A stretch of DNA of 64,000 nt, taken from positions 29,196,687 through 29,260,686 of the forward strand of contig NC_082598.1 of the NCBI RefSeq assembly GCF_030936135.1, given 5' to 3'. This DNA is from Gavia stellata (lineage: Eukaryota; Chordata; Aves; Gaviiformes; Gaviidae). Positions within the stretch are counted from its first letter, which is position 1. Every line of letters starts with the position of its first letter. Shown piece by piece: positions 52,401 to 58,388 of this stretch. A program made the position numbers and the translations under genes. The notes beneath the pieces are model-generated. The model was given only the letters and a program-made list of their open reading frames with translations, did not search any database and had not been told where the DNA came from.

Positions 52401-53090
52401 TTTTTTCTGGGGCCTGACACTATGTGCAGAAAGCTCCGCTTTCAGTGTAGTTGGGACCCCGGCCCTTTCTTGAAGTTGCAAGTGCACTTTGCTGCACTAA
52501 GTAGTCCATAGGAGAACTGTGTTCAGGACAGAAAAATGGAAGCACCTGAGATCAGTATCTGTCTTTGAAAATGCCAGTTTTAAAACATGTTCTGGTGCAG
52601 TTGCTGGCCTTATAGTTTATGTTCACAAAACGGCACCTGCAAAAACTGTTTCAGAGGCTGCTGCAGCCTCAGGGTTACTTGAATGGTGTTTGATTTCCTC
52701 TAGTGTTGCTGGAAACAGTTTTGAGTTTTCTTCTAAACAGCTTATTTGAAACTGTGTTTATTTTGTAGATATTTGCTGAGAGTTCTCCAAGGAACATTGT
52801 TTCCATCTCCGGTGTTGAGAGCCAAGCACCTTGACAGACTGACCCCTGAGGAGCAGAGGGAAGCAATTAAGAGGTGGAAAGATGACTGCATTGTAAACTG
52901 TAGAGTGGAGTTCCAGGCTACTTCTGGGTCTTCCAGCACAGCCACAGGTCCTGTATCAGAGGAAGAAAGCATTGCCAGTGTTTTGCCAACATCTAAAACA
53001 CCTTTTCAGGCCTGTTCAAGAGATGGGTTTGGAGAGGATAACTCCTTCTCACCAGACGTTCAGGATGAGTCGGGAATACAAATGGCTTGA
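13207..53090 (+). CDS. ATP10D: ATP10D, class-5 P4-ATPase lipid flippase (22 coding exons)
   Basis: Complete coding sequence spliced from 22 exons: 13207-13475, 14258-14452, 20526-20730, 24772-24857, 25962-26068, 26807-26938, 27768-27895, 28042-28294, 32130-32365, 33040-33228, 35319-35937, 37401-37504, 38235-38361, 41296-41492, 43170-43479, 44123-44199, 44745-44870, 45351-45551, 48260-48340, 48587-48691, 50050-50228, 52769-53090. The sum is 4248 nt, 1415 residues. It aligns throughout with human ATP10D (about 1426 residues) as I remember it. Motifs seen: DGET 206-209 (actuator), PISL 378-381 (TM4), DKTGT with phospho-Asp 431, SPDEA 722-726, KGAD 791-794, TGD 914-916, GDGANDV 1053-1059. Ten membrane segments are expected: four before 390 and six after 1095. 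Mammalian ATP10D moves glucosylceramide inward at the plasma membrane together with TMEM30A. No frameshift or early stop is present, so the gene looks functional. Confidence 0.96.
13476..14257 (+). other. ATP10D: Intron 2 of ATP10D
   Basis: 782 bp, GT-AG, after the second base of codon 90. Nothing recognisable inside. Confidence 0.85.
14258..14452 (+). CDS. ATP10D: ATP10D exon 3, residues 90-155
   Basis: The acceptor is ttttag|ag and the donor ag|gtaaga. It encodes [16 protein letters not shown] (TM1, about 93-110) and [19 protein letters not shown] (TM2, about 114-131), then the start of the actuator loop. These are the most conserved N-terminal blocks of the P4-ATPase family. TM1-TM2 form part of the lipid entry groove in characterised P4-ATPases. 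Confidence 0.95.
14453..20525 (+). other. ATP10D: Intron 3 of ATP10D
   Basis: 6.1 kb, GT-AG, AT-rich. It contains an antisense CR1 remnant at 14551-14685 (listed). A 131-codon plus-strand ORF at 14980-15375 shows no recognisable protein features and no family resemblance, so I treat it as chance. Nothing else recognised. Confidence 0.8.
14551..14685 (-). mobile_element. CR1 3'-end remnant, antisense
   Basis: The plus strand reads catagaatcataaaataatt, then ttggaaggggtctttggagg, then tccaaccccctgctcaaagc. This is the reverse complement of the CR1 3' terminal region. It is a short 5'-truncated copy in the minus orientation, diverged from consensus. Confidence 0.85.
20526..20730 (+). CDS. ATP10D: ATP10D exon 4, residues 155-223
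   Basis: The acceptor is atttcag|ga. The donor, cag|gtgata, is weak (no G at +5). The exon encodes most of the actuator domain, including [14 protein letters not shown] and the dephosphorylation motif GLDGETN (DGET 206-209). The Glu of this loop assists water attack on the aspartyl phosphate. The exon ends in phase 0. Confidence 0.95.
20731..24771 (+). other. ATP10D: Intron 4 of ATP10D
   Basis: 4.0 kb, GT-AG. The stretch 21600-22950 is somewhat richer in GC than the rest, but I recognise no repeat family or gene in it. Poly-T tracts precede the acceptor. No supported feature inside. Confidence 0.8.
24772..24857 (+). CDS. ATP10D: ATP10D exon 5, residues 224-252
   Basis: The acceptor is ctttag|gt and the donor gt|gtaagt. 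It encodes [20 protein letters not shown] followed by LSRFQGFV, the actuator segment that follows the DGET loop. Only 86 nt long, it ends after the second base of codon 252. Confidence 0.94.
24858..25961 (+). other. ATP10D: Intron 5 of ATP10D
   Basis: 1.1 kb, GT-AG, with an AT-rich low-complexity patch at about 25485-25512. Nothing recognised inside. Confidence 0.85.
25962..26068 (+). CDS. ATP10D: ATP10D exon 6, residues 252-288
   Basis: The acceptor is preceded by a T9 tract (ttttcag|tg), and the donor is cag|gttagt. It encodes [20 protein letters not shown] followed by [16 protein letters not shown]. This is the end of the actuator domain, including the LLRGC block shared by all P4-ATPases. 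Confidence 0.95.
26069..26806 (+). other. ATP10D: Intron 6 of ATP10D
   Basis: 738 bp, GT-AG. Nothing recognised inside. Confidence 0.85.
26807..26938 (+). CDS. ATP10D: ATP10D exon 7, residues 288-332
   Basis: The acceptor is ttacag|gt and the donor atag|gtaagt. It encodes [20 protein letters not shown], the conserved approach to the membrane, and then TM3 ([18 protein letters not shown], about 315-332). Confidence 0.95.
26939..27767 (+). other. ATP10D: Intron 7 of ATP10D
   Basis: 829 bp, GT-AG, with a short G-run (ggtggggggggaag) near 27505. No feature recognised. Confidence 0.85.
27768..27895 (+). CDS. ATP10D: ATP10D exon 8, residues 332-374
   Basis: The acceptor is tcaag|gc and the donor acag|gtaact. 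It encodes the extracellular loop after TM3 ([20 protein letters not shown]) and the first half of TM4 ([14 protein letters not shown]). It ends in phase 0 just before the PISL motif. The 146-bp intron 8 (27896-28041) that follows is the shortest in the gene. Confidence 0.95.
28042..28294 (+). CDS. ATP10D: ATP10D exon 9, residues 375-459, catalytic Asp
   Basis: The acceptor is ggtag|gt and the donor aatg|gtaaga. It encodes [18 protein letters not shown], with the PISL bend of TM4 (378-381), where other P-type ATPases have their ion-binding proline. It then encodes the phosphorylation loop [19 protein letters not shown]. The phosphate-accepting Asp 431 is encoded at 28210-28212. Everything needed for catalysis is present. 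Confidence 0.97.
28675..28693 (+). repeat. Poly-C run of 19
   Basis: Nineteen uninterrupted C within intron 9, following ttca. It is unusual in length for a C homopolymer, and the read length is likely uncertain. Confidence 0.9.
31690..31960 (-). mobile_element. Old CR1-type LINE remnant, antisense
   Basis: The plus strand runs through caattgcccttcatgtact, tgaagactattatttggct, and a stretch with tctggattcactccagtgg and gtgctgtgtcccaaac. This order corresponds to the reverse complement of the C-terminal coding and 3' region of CR1-like LINEs. It is much more diverged than the copy in intron 1. The edges are approximate, and the subfamily is not assigned. Confidence 0.6.
32130..32365 (+). CDS. 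ATP10D: ATP10D exon 10, residues 459-537
   Basis: The acceptor is ccatag|ca and the donor catt|gtaagt. It encodes [15 protein letters not shown] and a low-conservation, Ser/Gly-rich linker ending in HVAFSSPI. In ATP10 proteins this variable insert lies between the phosphorylation site and the nucleotide-binding domain. Its sequence diverges from human more than the flanking exons do. The reading frame stays open and in phase. Confidence 0.92.
32366..33039 (+). other. ATP10D: Intron 10 of ATP10D
   Basis: 674 bp, GT-AG. Nothing recognised inside. Confidence 0.85.
33040..33228 (+). CDS. ATP10D: ATP10D exon 11, residues 538-600
   Basis: The acceptor is caatag|ga and the donor aag|gtaaga; it begins and ends in phase 0. 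It encodes [18 protein letters not shown], a variable stretch, and the conserved [17 protein letters not shown] with PNQPRQK. This is the start of the nucleotide-binding domain, where P4-ATPases carry the LALCHTV-type block. Confidence 0.94.
33229..35318 (+). other. ATP10D: Intron 11 of ATP10D
   Basis: 2.1 kb, GT-AG. Two neighbouring short inverted repeats lie at 34972-35025 (listed). No gene or known repeat recognised. Confidence 0.8.
34972..35025. repeat. Two tandem short inverted repeats
   Basis: The first hairpin has arms acaactttt (34972-34980) and aaaagttgt (34982-34990), with one base between. The second has arms aactgtttca (35002-35011) and tgaaacagtt (35016-35025), with a 4-base loop. 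Both are perfect within their arms and lie 11 bases apart in intron 11. Confidence 0.8.
35319..35937 (+). CDS. ATP10D: ATP10D exon 12, residues 601-807, nucleotide-binding domain
   Basis: The largest coding exon (619 nt). The acceptor is ttccag|at and the donor gaag|gtatct. It begins with the ATP10-specific segment [20 protein letters not shown] and a Ser/Pro-rich variable linker (about 630-710). It continues with the nucleotide-binding core: [13 protein letters not shown] (717-729), [14 protein letters not shown] (F767 in the adenine pocket) and [13 protein letters not shown] (KGAD 791-794). All ATP-binding landmarks are present. Confidence 0.97.
35938..37400 (+). other. ATP10D: Intron 12 of ATP10D
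   Basis: 1.5 kb, GT-AG, ending in the tandem acceptor tagtag. Nothing recognised inside. Confidence 0.85.
37401..37504 (+). CDS. ATP10D: ATP10D exon 13, residues 807-841
   Basis: The acceptor is a NAGNAG type: ...gatagtag|gtactaat. Use of the second AG (37399-37400) gives [11 protein letters not shown]. Use of the first AG (37396-37397) would add one Val and keep the frame. The donor is aag|gtattc. It encodes [19 protein letters not shown] followed by IAKK, the conserved end of the nucleotide-binding domain. Confidence 0.93.
37505..38234 (+). other. ATP10D: Intron 13 of ATP10D
   Basis: 730 bp, GT-AG. A small cluster of gctgtacag-like words occurs at about 38030-38085. No family recognised. 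Confidence 0.85.
38235..38361 (+). CDS. ATP10D: ATP10D exon 14, residues 842-884
   Basis: The acceptor is atgtag|gt and the donor ctcg|gtaggt. It encodes [20 protein letters not shown] and [19 protein letters not shown] then TLLG. These are helices linking the nucleotide-binding and phosphorylation domains. The phase matches exon 15 (codon 884 Gly split 1/2). Confidence 0.95.
38362..41295 (+). other. ATP10D: Intron 14 of ATP10D
   Basis: 2.9 kb, GT-AG. The last 700 bp are purine-rich on the plus strand, which leaves a 222-codon frame open on the minus strand (40601-41269). It has no recognisable domain and is Ser/Thr/Leu/His-rich, so I do not call it a gene. The acceptor ctaaactaag|gt has a short, weak pyrimidine tract. 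Nothing else recognised. Confidence 0.75.
41296..41492 (+). CDS. ATP10D: ATP10D exon 15, residues 884-949
   Basis: The acceptor is actaag|gt and the donor agg|gtgagt. It encodes [20 protein letters not shown] and [19 protein letters not shown] then [12 protein letters not shown] (914-916) belongs to the phosphorylation-domain hinge conserved in all P-type ATPases. The exon ends in phase 0 after SQSR. Confidence 0.96.
41493..43169 (+). other. ATP10D: Intron 15 of ATP10D
   Basis: 1.7 kb, GT-AG, AT-rich. No repeat or gene recognised. Confidence 0.85.
43170..43479 (+). CDS. ATP10D: ATP10D exon 16, residues 950-1053
   Basis: The acceptor is aattag|ga and the donor gtag|gtgagt. It opens with [20 protein letters not shown], a variable linker, and then the conserved [27 protein letters not shown] and [24 protein letters not shown] is the typical P4-ATPase block that precedes GDGANDV. 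An eight-A run (about 43230-43237) encodes the lysines of the linker. Confidence 0.96.
43480..44122 (+). other. ATP10D: Intron 16 of ATP10D
   Basis: 643 bp, GT-AG, with a good pyrimidine tract (ttctcttttcttttctctgt). Nothing recognised inside. Confidence 0.85.
44123..44199 (+). CDS. ATP10D: ATP10D exon 17, residues 1053-1078
   Basis: The acceptor is ctgtag|gt and the donor gcag|gtagtg. It encodes [18 protein letters not shown] followed by ISGQEGMQ. The GDGxNDxxML-type motif binds Mg2+ and completes the phosphorylation site. The 77-nt exon is fully conserved in its key residues. Confidence 0.97.
44200..44744 (+). other. ATP10D: Intron 17 of ATP10D
   Basis: 545 bp, GT-AG. It contains a 16-bp tandem duplication with one mismatch (ccaggaaacaaacggc 44442-44457, then the copy at 44458-44473). 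Otherwise nothing recognised. Confidence 0.85.
44745..44870 (+). CDS. ATP10D: ATP10D exon 18, residues 1079-1120
   Basis: The acceptor is ttgcag|gc and the donor gtg|gtatgt; phase 0 at both ends. It encodes [42 protein letters not shown]. This is the P4-ATPase VHGHW/YxR signature leading into TM5. Confidence 0.97.
44871..45350 (+). other. ATP10D: Intron 18 of ATP10D
   Basis: 480 bp, GT-AG. Nothing recognised inside. Confidence 0.85.
45351..45551 (+). CDS. ATP10D: ATP10D exon 19, residues 1121-1187
   Basis: The acceptor is ttcag|gc and the donor gtg|gtaggt. It encodes [20 protein letters not shown], the short exoplasmic turn after TM5, and [20 protein letters not shown] (TM6). It continues to [19 protein letters not shown]. 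FSGxSxxDxW and the TSxPP block are P4 signatures. Confidence 0.97.
45552..48259 (+). other. ATP10D: Intron 19 of ATP10D
   Basis: 2.7 kb, GT-AG. It contains a sense CR1 3' remnant at about 46446-46675 (listed). The rest is unremarkable. Confidence 0.8.
46446..46675 (+). mobile_element. CR1 3'-end remnant, sense
   Basis: The segment runs from gacttgacattaggaagcat, through ggtggtcacacactggaata and aggcttcctagagaggtgg, to ctggactagatgatcgttgt and aggtcccttccaactg. It ends in ttctattctg repeats. This is the end of the CR1 coding region plus its 3' UTR and terminal microsatellite, moderately diverged and 5'-truncated. Confidence 0.88.
48260..48340 (+). CDS. ATP10D: ATP10D exon 20, residues 1188-1214
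   Basis: The acceptor is ctacag|gc and the donor ttt|gtaagt; an 81-nt phase-0 exon. It encodes [20 protein letters not shown] and CFFVPYF: the loop into TM7 and TM7 itself. FWxxxxxAxYQS is a P4-family pattern. Intron 20 (48341-48586) is 246 bp. Confidence 0.96.
48587..48691 (+). CDS. ATP10D: ATP10D exon 21, residues 1215-1249
   Basis: The acceptor is ttacag|ac and the donor gtg|gtgagt. It encodes [20 protein letters not shown] and [15 protein letters not shown], the exoplasmic loop after TM7 and most of TM8. Phase 0 at both ends. Confidence 0.96.
48692..50049 (+). other. ATP10D: Intron 21 of ATP10D
   Basis: 1.4 kb, GT-AG, AT-rich. Nothing recognised inside. Confidence 0.85.
50050..50228 (+). 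CDS. ATP10D: ATP10D exon 22, residues 1250-1309
   Basis: The acceptor is ttgcag|ac and the donor ccag|gtgcgt. It encodes [20 protein letters not shown] (TM9), then [20 protein letters not shown], and TM10 ([18 protein letters not shown]). Human has a slightly longer loop before NPPSNPYW in my memory. The NPYW block is conserved. Confidence 0.95.
50229..52768 (+). other. ATP10D: Intron 22 of ATP10D
   Basis: 2.5 kb, GT-AG. It has a small AT-rich direct repeat (tatattaaat words, about 50445-50480) and a GC-richer patch with several CpGs at about 51180-51480 that I cannot assign. No supported gene inside. Confidence 0.8.
52769..53090 (+). CDS. ATP10D: ATP10D exon 23 (last), residues 1309-1415 and stop
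   Basis: The acceptor is ttgtag|at; the stop TGA is at 53088-53090. It encodes [20 protein letters not shown] and [19 protein letters not shown], which match the human juxtamembrane tail closely. A Ser/Glu-rich C-terminal tail follows, ending in ESGIQMA, with little similarity to human. P4-ATPase tails are regulatory in several family members and evolve fast, so the divergence is expected. Confidence 0.95.
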
Positions 53091-53879
53091 ACTCTGAAAA
53101 GACCGTATTTCTGAATTCATCAAAGGAAACTAATTCAGACACATTTGGCGGTAATAACTGATGCGTCAAAGTCTCTGTGTGTGCTTCTGAAGAGGGCAGC
53201 AGTGCTGTTTCTCTAGCACACAAAGCAGGTTTGGATTCTGTTTTGTGTGAAGAAGAGCTTTAATGTATTTCACAAAGTTGGAATGCTAACTGTTTAAAAC
53301 CCAAGAGTAATAACTACTGATTTATGCTATGTTGTGGTTGTTTTCTTCAGCCAAGGTAGATGATGCACACATTTCCTTAAAAGCTTTTTTGTTTATAAAG
53401 CTTTTCAATAATTTATTAAGATGTTCAAGATCTAAATGGCTGGGTTGTTTTTTATATTTTTTCACACAGTAGACTTTGCATACTGCTTATTTCTTGTACG
53501 CAACATGGCATAATACCTCATGGTGTTATGGACAGGACATTGCATGAATACAGATTTGCAGGATCCAGTTCAAGTAAGCCAACCTGATCCGTTGCACTGC
53601 TATCCTAAAATCCTAGCGTTCCCTGGGATTCACCACTTGCTGAAGTATGAAATAAGCAGAAAGGCTGGGATGTAGTGTTACAGTTTGGCTTGTTAAAAGA
53701 CTCCTCCAGTACGTGTATACAGTAATTGTTTCAACTGTTGTGGTTCAGTTTGTTCACCAGGCTATTGCATGGGCCATCTCAGTGCTGGCCAAATGCAATT
53801 TTAACCCTCAGAAGATCAGCCCAGATGAGACATGTGTCACGTGTCTCCCTCACCTTCCTCTTTGTGTGCAGTCTGTTGT

Positions 53880-53967
53880 AGGTGAACCTGCTCTGGCAGG
53901 GGGGTTGGACTAGATTATCTCCAGAGGTCCCTTCCAACCCCTATCATTCTGTGATTGTGTGATTCCA
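53880..53967 (+). mobile_element. CR1 3'-terminal fragment, sense
   Basis: The plus strand reads gtgaacctgctctggcaggg, then ggttggactagattatctcc, then aggtcccttccaacccctat, ending in cattctgtgattgtgtgatt. This is the extreme 3' end of CR1 with its terminal 8-bp-type repeat, less than 100 bp long. Confidence 0.85.
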
Positions 53968-54552
53968 CAAAAAGAGCAAGTGCAGCCTTTTGTTCTCCAT
54001 GATAGTTCATCCTCCTGCTACATCCCTCCTTTTTGTCTCCATGTGCCGTTTCATGCCATTTGCCACTGACTGGACTACTTTTCCTCCTCACCCAACTCGG
54101 ATGTTGGCTGCCTGACTTTTTCTCGAAACTCTACCTCATGCCTGTGCTGCAAAATTGTCTGCCTGTAGCAGTAGGTAGCTCCAGTCTGTCTTCAGGTCTT
54201 CTCTTACAAATAGCAGCTTCTAGCTGGCGACACTACTTTTCACTCTCAGGTGTTTTTACATTCCTCTAGACTTTTGTAATGAACAGCTTACATATCTCTA
54301 AAGGCTGCTCAGAAGAAAGTATTGCATGTCCCAAATTTGAGCTCTGTTGCTTATCTGTCTTGGAGATGTCCTGCCTCTACCAGTTTCCCACTGCTCTGCA
54401 CACTGCACAAAAGCTGGCTGAGGTGCATGTGGCTACTTCTGGATTCCAGACTGTCTAAAGTATTGCCTCTGTTTTACTTCCCTCCCCAAAAAGTTACATG
54501 GCCAATTATGGAGGAACTTAGGAAATCGTTTGTATCCACTAGCACCTGTTGA

Positions 54553-54558
54553 AATAAA
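54553..54558 (+). terminator. Poly(A) signal candidate for ATP10D (proximal)
   Basis: AATAAA 1463 bases after the stop codon. T-rich sequence follows within about 60 bases (ttttttggttctgtttcttt). This is a candidate only. Confidence 0.4.
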
Positions 54559-55723
54559 CAGTTTCCTCAAACTGTAGCTGCTAATGAATTATTAGTATTG
54601 AGCCCATTTTTTGGTTCTGTTTCTTTCTAAAACTTTCTGCTTTCAAATTGCCAAGATTTGTGTGTTTATTTTTAGGTACCATGTTTGGGGCAAGGGCTCT
54701 ACTTTTTAATTGAACCGTGAGCTTTCCACGTCAATGATCAACATTACGTATTCCACATCTTTGAAGATCTCTGAAAGAATTTAAACAAACGCTGTGAGGT
54801 CTGAGACAGCTGCTGCTATGCAGGGCAGATATTAAGGGCATGCTAAGTTCATTCAAATGCAGGTCACCACATGTCACCAAAAGTTTAAAACGGTTCTGTT
54901 TTCAAAAGATAGAATGTAATTAGGGCTGCCTCCATCCCTAGTGTTAGTGAGGAGAAAAATATCCTTTTTGTTTAGCCTGTAGAAGAAAAACAGTGGAAGG
55001 AGCCAGTGATGACAGCCATTTCTGCAAATACATTTTTTTAATTTGGTTCAACATGTGACAAAATATTTTTGGTAAGTTCTAACATCAGGTTAGTGGGGAC
55101 CTTTGAAGTGATGGCAGACATTCAAATTTTAAGAGATCATGTCGAGCATGTTGGTTTGCAGTTACAATTTTCAGATGTTTGTAGCATCCTTCTTGCTGCG
55201 GGGGGCACCTTGCCAAGAGTGGACTCCAGGTGTCCTGAGTGAAACATCGCAGCTTTCTTTACAAGCCATGGGGACTGTAAGGTGTCCAAGAAGAAGATGC
55301 AAAAGAGCCAGCAGGTTTTGCAGGGAGATTAGCTGGTACAAGGGCAGAATCATACAGGAACAAACTTGCTGGGACTCAATGTTAAGCCATCTGCTCTGCT
55401 CCACAGACCCAAGGCAGGCTTGGCTCTACCCTTATCAGTCCTAGTAGATGTTCTCCTGTTGCAAAGAGCTCCAGAGAAGCAGTCACCTGTTAGACCTAGG
55501 GCCAGCTGCACCATGCCTCTGGAACACTTAAATTGCTATTACGCAGCTTTTTACAAGCCTAGTCACCCCGCTACTCACTGCTTAGTGTGGTGAGGCTTTC
55601 AGGATGGATTCTTAAATAGGATGAAGGATGATTTCATCTGGGTCTCCAAAGTGCCAGACCCTGTGGGTTGCCTTGAAACTTTAGGTCCTTCTAAAAGTTC
55701 CTCTGTGCTGAGATCACAAGTAC

Positions 55724-55750
55724 TTTTGTACCACTTGAAGTGGTACAAAA
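55724..55750. repeat. 27-bp perfect palindrome beside a CA repeat
   Basis: The left arm ttttgtaccactt (55724-55736), a single G, and the right arm aagtggtacaaaa (55738-55750) form a perfect inverted repeat. A short (CA)n run and T10 follow at once. Confidence 0.9.
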
Positions 55751-56010
55751 TGACACACACACACATTTTTTTTTTCTTGGTGTGCTGCTTCACTGATGGT
55801 GCATGTTGCTTAAAATTGTCCCCTATAGGTTGTGTTCTTTTAGAGTACTTTGACAAGTAGTCTAAGTGATAAAATTATGCCTTGTGTAAAATCTGATCTT
55901 TTTTCTTTTTTTCTTTTTTTTTTTGGACAAACAGCAGAAATATCTAAGGGATGTCTGCTGTGATCACTTGCTATTTTTTACTGAAGGGGAGATGAGGGTA
56001 ATGAGTCTTT

Positions 56011-56016
56011 AATAAA
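56011..56016 (+). terminator. Poly(A) signal candidate for ATP10D (distal)
   Basis: AATAAA in gtctttaataaaagcttc, about 2.9 kb after the stop. This is a candidate only. Confidence 0.4.
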
Positions 56017-56035
56017 AGCTTCAAAATGTTAATTG

Positions 56036-58388
56036 GCCATATCTAACGTGGTGCCAAATGAAGGGTGCAAGCACATCGCTCTCCCTTTGCTTCTCAACAG
56101 TTGAATGTTTCCTGTATTTTTTTTTCAGCGCTGGAGACGTCACGATCCCCTGCTTGCTTCTGCACTTAGGCACAGCGTGACCTGACTTTTCCATTTTGAA
56201 AACAAGCTTTTTAAGATCATCTCACAGGTGCCTTCCAGATGTCATAAAGGAAAGCACAGCATTTATACTTTGATTGTCAGTTTAAAAAAAACCAAAACAA
56301 CCACCTTCAACTCCCCCAAGCTTTGTAGCTACACCTAGAGCAGCTTTAACTCACTTCTTGATGTGCAATATTTGATTTACAGAAAAAAATATGCTTTTTT
56401 AAATTATTTTTTTCACAAGCAGCTGCACCTGTGCTAAACATTTGCAGGTGGCAGTCAGCTACAGCCTTTATTGGGCGAGTGTTTTCGCAGCACAGTGAAC
56501 TTTGGTCTGTACCTGGGGCACAGTTTGAGCTGAATGTTTAACCCAAGCTGTGGTTTTTCCCTCAGCCCCACTGGCTGCAGCACAAGGCTGAGGACCAGCT
56601 TATGCAGAGCACCTGCCAGCCCTGGCTCTGCTGCTGGTCAGATCAGCCCTTGCTCTATGTGGAGGCTAATGGAGAAGTTCTGAAGGTGACTGTGTTAAGA
56701 ATGTTCTCATAGCTGAGTTGCACTATGGTTTTTGTATTATTTGTTCCTGTTTTATTCTGGTTATGTTACTCTTGCCCTCATGGTCCTGGATACCTTACTG
56801 TTGTCTGCAGTGAGAAGGCAAATTTTAACTATTTTAAGTTTCTGCATGCTTATTATTTTGATTTTAACATGTCTACATGTTGTTGAAATGCTGCATACCA
56901 GTTAAGAGGAGATGGTTATTGCAAGCTAATTGTATTCCTGAGGAAAGCCATAGAACAAAATGTGTTCAGAGAAATTTTCATTGCAGCTTTAGTTTTTCAC
57001 ATTTGTCAATCCAGAGTAGTTGCTGGCAGCGGTATTCTTGGTAATATTCTGTATTGGAAGCATACATACAGAAGAAACTAAAACTTGTACAGTGGTGGTA
57101 GTGCCAGAACCTCTACAAGTGGTGTTGTGCTAACAGGGCTGTCCGGGCTGCTTAAAAAAGCTAAATAAGGGTATGCAAATACCTTTTTAAGGTTGTTTTT
57201 AGGCATTATTGCTAAAGTTATAACTTCACACCTCTATATTCTCATTGAGTCTCTCTCTCTAAAGATTAAAACACATTTTCAACAGAGAAGTTACTTGGAA
57301 AATGATGGTAAATTTTTATTAGTACAGCTAGAAAGAAACACATCTGCTTGGCTGTGTGACATTGCTTCCATTTGGAGCTACAGCTGTGGCAGAAGTAAAA
57401 CCAACAGTTGGTACCGTACAGTGAGGCTACACTTGTAAGAGAAACAGCGTAACTGTGATCATAGCTGTTATGTTGGCACACGGGAAAAGGCTTGATAACA
57501 GTGTAAGGAGGAGTATGTTGCCTATTTCATGTGCACACATAAAAAAAGCAGTATAAAAATACATTTATAAAATTACAAATTTCTTCTTTACATGGAATGT
57601 TGTGTCAGACACAGTTGTGGGGAAAGAAAAAACCCAGCTGCTCCCTCCTAAAGCCATTTGGGATGGGGCTCAGCCTGTAATTTCTTCAGACTGATCCCAT
57701 ACAGGAGGAGGCTGGACCATATCTTTAAGCAGGAGTCTCCCTCATTTCCTGGGAGAGATTGCTTGGAAACTGGTGGCAGGCCAAGCCCAGTCAATTAAAA
57801 TGTGTAATTACATATTGTTATTTGGTAGTGCTAACATCTACATGAAATGATTATATGTACTCCAGTGCTTTACAAAATTCAAAGCTGCTAACCACTTCAT
57901 CTGGTGGAGAGATGTCAGGCTGGGCTGTTCATTTCACAGCAGCGCCTCGCAGAAACCTGCCTGTCACCAGACACGTCAGATGGACAGCAGGGCGAGCTGG
58001 CTCTGACAGCCCCTGGGCCACCTACTCCTGTTACCGGCGCTGGGACTTCGACCGGTGCTGCCCTACAGCTGCAGAGATCCTGGCCCCAGAGAACAGCTGA
58101 AGTGGGGGACTGAGAGCTCCAGCTTCCATACCCTTGAGGCAAGGTCATCAATAACCTGCTTCCTCTGTAATCTACCTGCACTGGAAAAACATGGTCACCG
58201 CTGCTTTCTCTCATTTATAGCTGGGGGAAGAAGAGCATTTCTATGTTACAGTAAAAACAAAATCCTTAATATATATTAAAAAAACCCCAACCTAGCAAAG
58301 CCTAGAAGGGTTTTCTTTCTGAGCATGAAACAGTGATACAATAGTGACTTAAATAGAGTTTCAGAATCCATAATATAAATACTGAATA
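56036..58388. other. Spacer between convergent ATP10D and CORIN
   Basis: Noncoding by my reading. It holds a GC-rich island at about 57900-58130, where two plus-strand frames and one minus-strand frame stay open together. That is a composition effect rather than a gene. No known repeat family is recognised apart from that. Confidence 0.6.

Larger units (their letters stand above)
53091..56035 (+). other. ATP10D: ATP10D 3' UTR and candidate poly(A) sites
   Basis: No coding signal follows the stop. Canonical polyadenylation signals on the plus strand occur at 54553-54558 (aataaa, following gaaat) and 56011-56016 (aataaa, following gtctttaa). Either could end the transcript, giving a 3' UTR of about 1.5 or 2.9 kb. 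The region includes a short CR1 end (53880-53967) and a 27-bp palindrome (55724-55750). The right edge is a guess based on the second signal. Confidence 0.5.

Noticed and set aside
57855..58214. Overlapping ORFs (69-99 codons) between the two genes
   Set aside because: Open simultaneously in three frames on both strands; best explained by local GC content.
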